A stretch of 64,000 nucleotides of DNA from Drosophila pseudoobscura (lineage: Eukaryota; Arthropoda; Insecta; Diptera; Drosophilidae): contig NC_046683.1 in NCBI RefSeq assembly GCF_009870125.1, positions 58,419,869 through 58,483,868 of the forward strand. Direction: 5' to 3'. Positions 58,573-64,000 of the stretch are shown piece by piece; the first letter of the stretch is position 1; each line of letters begins with the position of its first letter. The position numbers were made by a program, and so were the translations under genes. The notes under the pieces were generated by a model. That model saw only the letters and a list, made by a program, of their open reading frames with translations. It was not told the origin of the DNA and ran no database searches.

Positions 58573-61500
58573 AACGCAATGGCGGCGTCTGCATTCTTTG
58601 CTAGCCATAAAATATGCGACCAACCGACGATCATCCAAGTGCAACTGCAACAAGAGGCTGCTACAGCAGCAACAGCCGCCACTCTTGAACTTTACTGAGC
58701 GATGAAAATGCTCTGGCTTTGGCTCTTGCCCTTTCTCCCGGCTGCTTTTCCCCCATCGTCCCCATCTTCTGCTGTTTAGCATGAGCCTGGGCTCTCTGAA
58801 AGACAGGGCTTAAATGGGAAGGGGGAGGAGGTGAGGTGAGGTGAGACCATGACTTCGAGAGGGAGTTGGGCCTAAATGAGGGAGTGAGACGCAGACGCTG
58901 CCGCACGATGTTGCTGCTGCTGCTGCTGCTCAAGTGCCAATAGCAATCTTCTTTGTAGAAATACCCTTTCAGAGGCTAACAGGACTTCAAAGCAATATTT
59001 GCCAGGCAGAAAAGGAAGCAACTGCCAAGGGGACCTGCGATTTTCCAGGGTGCCATCAGAGTCGGACTCAAAGAAAGCCTCGCTTTCCTCTTTTTGTGGC
59101 TGCTTTTCTTTCTGCTGCTGCTGCTGCTGCCGCTGTTGTTTATTTCCCCCCGGTTTGATCTTTTGGTCTTTGGCGGTAATTTTTCCTGTGCAACTTTTTC
59201 CTTTTGGCCAAGAAGAGACTTTATTGGCTTTCGGTTCGGCGGTTCGGTGTTCGGATCGGCCTTTGCCTTTCGTTTGCTTCTTGCCCAATGTTTTATCTGC
59301 AGAAGTTTTGTCTTCATTTTTATTTTAATAGTGATCTTGATACTGCTCCACCGCCTCGCCTCCATTGCAGAGTCCTCCGCTCTCCACTCTGGAGAGGGTC
59401 TCGCGGTATCGCCGTCTTTATCACATAATGATTTCAAATGGTGCGAAATTAATTTGAATTATTACTGTTATTAGCTGTTATTTCCAGTGTAATGGCCATG
59501 GCCATGATCGCTGGCCCAACAAACTACAGTTATGGGAAGGTGCAAGAGATGGATCTGTAGATGAAAGTTGCCTCCGAGTGGCTGCTGGTGGTGGTGCTGC
59601 TGCCTCTCCTTCATGGCTAATGCACTCCCCAGAGAAATGCCAACAAATTCAGTGATAAGCAATGCAAATGGGATGCTGCAACATGACTCGGTCGGGCCTT
59701 CAATTACCAATTGTTTTAGACCGTTTAAATGACAGCCACAGCAGACAGCACACAGCACACAGCACAAGAGCATAGAGGCATTTTTGCCTCTCTCTGTGGC
59801 TCTCTGTGGCCACATTTAAATTTATTAAAACTGCACCAAGTTCTAACGGACAACGGACAAACGCTTGGAATGTGCAACATGTTGTTGCTGCCACAGCCAC
59901 AGCCACTGCCATTGCCCATTGCCTCTCTTGTATGTGGAAGCTGTTGGTTGTTCCATGACCAAAGTGATCTTACATCTTGTGGCATCTGGGAAGCAGGAGC
60001 ATTTCCACTGGCGCTTGGCTCTTGGCTCTTGGCACTTTGCTCTGGCTTGGCCATTTGCAATTTCCATCATTTTGCATGCAATTTAATGCCATTTGTCATT
60101 TGCTTAATTGTGTCCAGGCTCTCTGTGTGTTTCTCTGCATTTCCTGCCTGACTCCATCGATCCATCCATCCATCCATCCGACCATCTATGGATACATCCA
60201 TCCATCCGTCCATGCTGCTACGCTGCCATTCGCTGGCTGTCCGTTCTCCCAGTTCCCAGTTCCTGCCGTCTGCTGCCATACCGTTTCTAATTGTGGCCAG
60301 GCACGCAGTGATTACACTGACAGAAACGACATGTTTCGGAGAAATCTCGAAGAATTATGGCGAACGATGATGTGCGAAAAGGACAACAAAATATGCATCT
60401 ATTTTTAAAGATAGTTCAATCGTGTATCCATTATTAGAACAGTCTTTAAAGAAGCCTACTCGAAAATATATCCATAAATCGATATCAATCTGAATTCTCC
60501 CATAGAAATCTTTAGATTTTAAATGAATTCTTCAAGTTTCTATTCGGGGATGCCTTGGGGTTCCTTTTTTCAAGATCCTACTTTCAGGCTACCCAAATTC
60601 TTCGAATTTCTTGCAGTGTTTTTCGTTGGATTGCTGCAATCAATGGCTCAGTCTCTGGCTCCGACTTGGGGCCCATTTAGTTTCAATTAATCAAGTTGTC
60701 GCTGCACGCGTCTATTAGCTGTTTATGACACAACTGTGGTCAAGTCCATGGCTTTTGAGCAGCAGTGCCACCAGTGCCAGTAGGGGCAGCGGCAGTGGCA
60801 GTGGCAGTTGCAGTTGCAGTTTCAGAGAGTCCAAACCAGAGCCAGAGGCGCCTTGGGGTGTTCGCTTGGCGCTCATTAGCGGCGCCCCCATAGATGCAAC
60901 AGCTCCTGCACCAACTCCCCATCCTCCCAGTGCTGTTTCTCCTCCTGCATAATCTCCACCTCCTCCTCCCCGTAGTGCCATTCTGGTGCTCCTCCTCCTG
61001 CCTCCTTCTCGTGCGCGTTCATATGTTATTAAATATACTTGTGGCAGATTGCCGCTACTGCCTGGCGGTGCTCTTGACTGTTGTGCACTTTTGCACTTCC
61101 ATTTCTTCGACTTGGACTTAAGTATTTGATACCCTGCGTTCTGCAGAGGGTGTTTCAGTTAACCAGAAGGGATCTGAAACTCTATTCTTTCTAAGAGTAC
61201 TTTCTGTTTGAAACTTAACAAAGAACCTTCTTCTATGATATGTACACCTCCAGCAGTATAGATGGAGAAATCTCTTAGATTGTTTGACCATATCCTGTAG
61301 CTTCTATAAGGGAAATCCAACGCAAAAGGGTATTTAAACCTTTGGCTTTTCCTTGGCAAACTCTTTCCCGGCTCTGGTGGTTTCTTTTTTGGTTAGTCGC
61401 TAGGTTTCGTAATGGGCTTTAAGTTCTTTAATGTTCCACTTTGGGTTTATGTTGGCACCAGGTACCGTTGCATATCGTAATAGTCGTGTGTGCGTGTCTG

Positions 61501-62649
61501 TGTATGTGTGTGCCGAAGGTTTTTCTCCTCTTTTTTTTTATTTTGGTTAAGGATTGCGCCATTTTTTGCACCCAGCTGTCACACGGAGGTTCGTTGACTC
61601 CCGTAGTCGTAGTCGTAGTGGCAGTGGCAGTGGCAGTGGCAGCATGGAATCCCAGTTGGTGTTGAAACAATCATGTCCGACAGACCAACCAGTCGGCTGG
61701 CCATTGCATTGCATAATCTCTTTCTTGGCCATAAGAGAGCAGTCGTCAGTCGACGGTAGACGGCAGCCGGCAGCCGGCGGACGGGAGGAGGTAGAACCGC
61801 AGACGGATGGGTTGGGAATGGTAATTACCATTGTCTGCTAAATTGATTTTGAAATGCTCAAGTCGGCAATTTTCGGTGGCTCTTCTCAGGATGTGAAGAT
61901 GTTAGATCTTGGCCAAAGGTAGGGCCTTTGCTGGGGTACATTTTGTGGGTCAAAAGTGGGCTAAAATACCAGATGGAAGGCAGTTCTTTCTCTGGCTCAA
62001 ATGATCTTTAAACTGTTTGGCTTAAGAGATGCCAAGTACTTAAGCTATTCGAATGGAATGGAATATGATCTTTGTGGGAAGTCTGAGTGAGAGATCAGTG
62101 GTCTTCTATTTTATCAATCATTCAGGGTTTGCAGGAAGTTCTATTCGAGGATATAAACTGATCAAATTTATGATCTACTTTACTTGAAAGAGTTTTCCAT
62201 GCACCGATCCATGATCCTATCATTTCCCATGCATACAAATATCATAGATCGTTCCGTGAGAGAAGCTCTTTAAAGGTAATCTGTAGATCTCTTGAAGAAT
62301 CCTCACAAATAGGTATCATTAATGGATATCCCTGAGAGGATCTCTCTGTATCTCCTCTCTGAGAGAAATCTGTTCTTAATCTTCAGTGAATTCGTTAAGT
62401 CCACAAATGAAAGCTATTACAAGAAAATCTTATGCGCGGCTCCTCTGGTTCTCGGTTCTTTGTTCTCTCTGGCAACCTGTTCGGCCTCCTCATATTTATT
62501 TCACTTATTTCCCGATTATGAATACCGCGGATACTGCAATTTTCCTGCCCATGTGAAAGCGGGCACTGGCCAAACAAGAATCTATCTCTGGATACTCCCC
62601 TACTCCCATATGCATGCACATTAGATAAGCCAGAAGATGGGGATACAGA

Positions 62650-62707
62650 GATGCAGTGGGGCAGAGGGGCGGAGGGGCGGAGGGGCGGAGATGCAGTGGG
62701 GCAGTGG
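62650..62707 (+). repeat. G-rich tandem repeat with quadruplex motif
   Basis: Four runs of GGGG at 62658-62661, 62666-62669, 62674-62677 and 62682-62685 are each separated by four bases. Flanking copies of GATGCAGTGGGGCAG occur on both sides. The pattern satisfies the usual rule for an intramolecular G-quadruplex. Confidence 0.7.
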
Positions 62708-64000
62708 CAAGAACCAGTCTGATGTTATATCGGAAGAGGGATGCACACACGGACGCTCTCTGGAGCGGACACCCCCCACGAACTAATTGCCGCTCATTTC
62801 CATTTATCGCGATACGCGTCCCATCCCGTCCTCTCGCGTTCCGTCCCCTTCGAATGAGTTACGAGGCAACACTGGCGGTGGAAACAAATTAAAATCGTGG
62901 CAAATGCTGCGCATTGGGGCAGCCTCTCTCTCGCCACTCGTCTCTCCCCTCACCTTTTTTCGCATTAACCCAAGCAATAATCTCCGCAGTACGGGGACAG
63001 GAACTACTGTGACTGTGACTATGACTGGGACTGGGACTGGGGGAATCGCGTGTCTCTGCAAGGTCTTTCTTCCACTCTCTGCCTGCCACTTGTTGCAACG
63101 CGTTGCGCCAAATGCAATTAAATCTGTGTCGCCTCCTGACTGCTGCTGCTGCTGCCGCTGCTGATGCTGCTGCTGGCGCTGGCGCTGCTGCGTGTGTCGT
63201 TGCACTTGTGGCAATTGCAACTGTGCCGCATAATTGTGCCAAATGAATTTGTAATTATGTATTTGGCTTGTCTCTCGGTCGACTCTGGGGTCTCTGGCTG
63301 AAAGCCTCATGCCTCATGCAACGTTAGCCGGTTTTAGTGCCTCCTCCTTCTATCCGCCTCCCCGCGCCCCCTCCCTTCAACCGGTCATGTCGTTTTTTTG
63401 GTCATGTGAGTGACATCACAGTAGCAGTAACACAACACAACACAACACAGCACAAAGTCATTGTCAACATTGTCAGGCTATGGCTATGAAGCTATGGCAC
63501 AGACAGACCCCCGAGCCCATCGTAGAGACCCCCTTCGAACAGGCCTCGCCAGAACAGAGCAGGGCAGAGCAGGGCAATCCGGACTACAGGCCATGACACC
63601 ACACAAAAAAGAAGGCTGACAAAATTTAATTAAAGCGCATGACGAAAAATTCTTGGAGAAATTGTTTAGACCCAGAAGAGAAGGGAGCAGATCTGATGAA
63701 TGTTGGGGACACCAGTGGGAATACACTTACCACGAGCCGAATAGAGGCCTAAAATATGGTACGATTCTGCGTTGGCATAAGGAATCTTTTACTTATAAAT
63801 GAACTGCTAAAGGCTCCCATTTAGTTAAGTGAAAGAGTGCCGGAGAAAAGATAATGTCTTTATCAGACAAATCCAAAGAAGTTTCTACGAAATGTTTCCT
63901 AGAAAAATCTATGATGCTTAAGGGAGGAATCTCCGTATGAATATTTGATCCAAAATTTTTAGAAGTTTCAAATAAAGGTTTGAGAAATCTTTCCAAGAAG

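Larger units (their letters stand above)
56101..64000. other. Noncoding upstream DNA
   Basis: Apart from the minisatellite at 56507-56647 and the G-rich repeat at 62650-62707, nothing is recognisable. Simple repeats include (GA)n at 56459-56476, TCTGG repeats at 57088-57107, CTCTGT runs at 58276-58320, (CAG)8 at 58548-58572, CATC repeats at 60157-60178, GGCAGT repeats at 61618-61642 and ACAAC repeats at 63429-63449. Open frames such as 62322-62624 have no family resemblance. The stretch may hold distal enhancers or a 5' non-coding exon of the secreted gene. Confidence 0.5.

Noticed and set aside
62322..62624. 100-codon open frame with a hydrophobic stretch
   Set aside because: It has no family resemblance, sits in GATCTC-rich decayed repeat DNA, and has no supporting promoter or splice sites.

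Overview
The window is nuclear DNA from a fly of the genus Drosophila. The evidence is the block of recognisable fly genes, introns as short as 53 to 71 bases inside compact genes, standard GT-AG splice sites, core promoter motifs known from Drosophila, and abundant CAG, CA, GA and CATC simple repeats. The gene set (fax, Serinc, GluRS-m, TyrRS, EFL1) belongs to Muller element D (chromosome arm 3L in D. melanogaster, around 72E). I cannot fix the species. No tRNA, rRNA, CRISPR array or prokaryotic feature was seen.

Layout. Bases 1 to 4015 hold intergenic sequence and the likely long 3' UTR of fax. fax lies on the minus strand (start 10623, stop 4016, five coding exons) with a 4 kb first intron. 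From 10.8 to 13.8 kb is AT-rich DNA with decayed repeats. From 13876 to 23150 is a compact four-gene island: Serinc (+), then mitochondrial glutamyl-tRNA synthetase (-) convergent with it, then cytoplasmic tyrosyl-tRNA synthetase (-), then the EFL1 ribosome-biogenesis GTPase (+) divergent from TyrRS. EFL1 is open at its 3' end: its third exon has a perfect donor, but no exon for the expected last 110 to 120 residues can be found. Instead there is about 1.6 kb of AT-rich repeat debris. From 24.76 kb to the right edge the window is dominated by one minus-strand gene (start 55830, stop 25534) for a 900-residue secreted protein with a ten-cysteine module. Its first intron is 25.2 kb and is filled with simple repeats and decayed minisatellites. 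Bases 55.9 to 64 kb are noncoding upstream DNA.

How the genes relate. Two aminoacyl-tRNA synthetases and a 60S-maturation GTPase lie side by side, and their upstream regions share the Ohler motif 5 palindrome, so the island looks like a housekeeping translation cluster. The two flanking genes, fax (axon guidance, Abl pathway) and the secreted cysteine-rich gene, have large introns and look developmentally regulated.

I found no convincing new multi-gene system. The most useful leads are the missing EFL1 tail, the unnamed ten-cysteine secreted protein, a 14-bp-arm hairpin in a fax intron, tandem in-frame splice acceptors in Serinc, and several undescribed minisatellite families.
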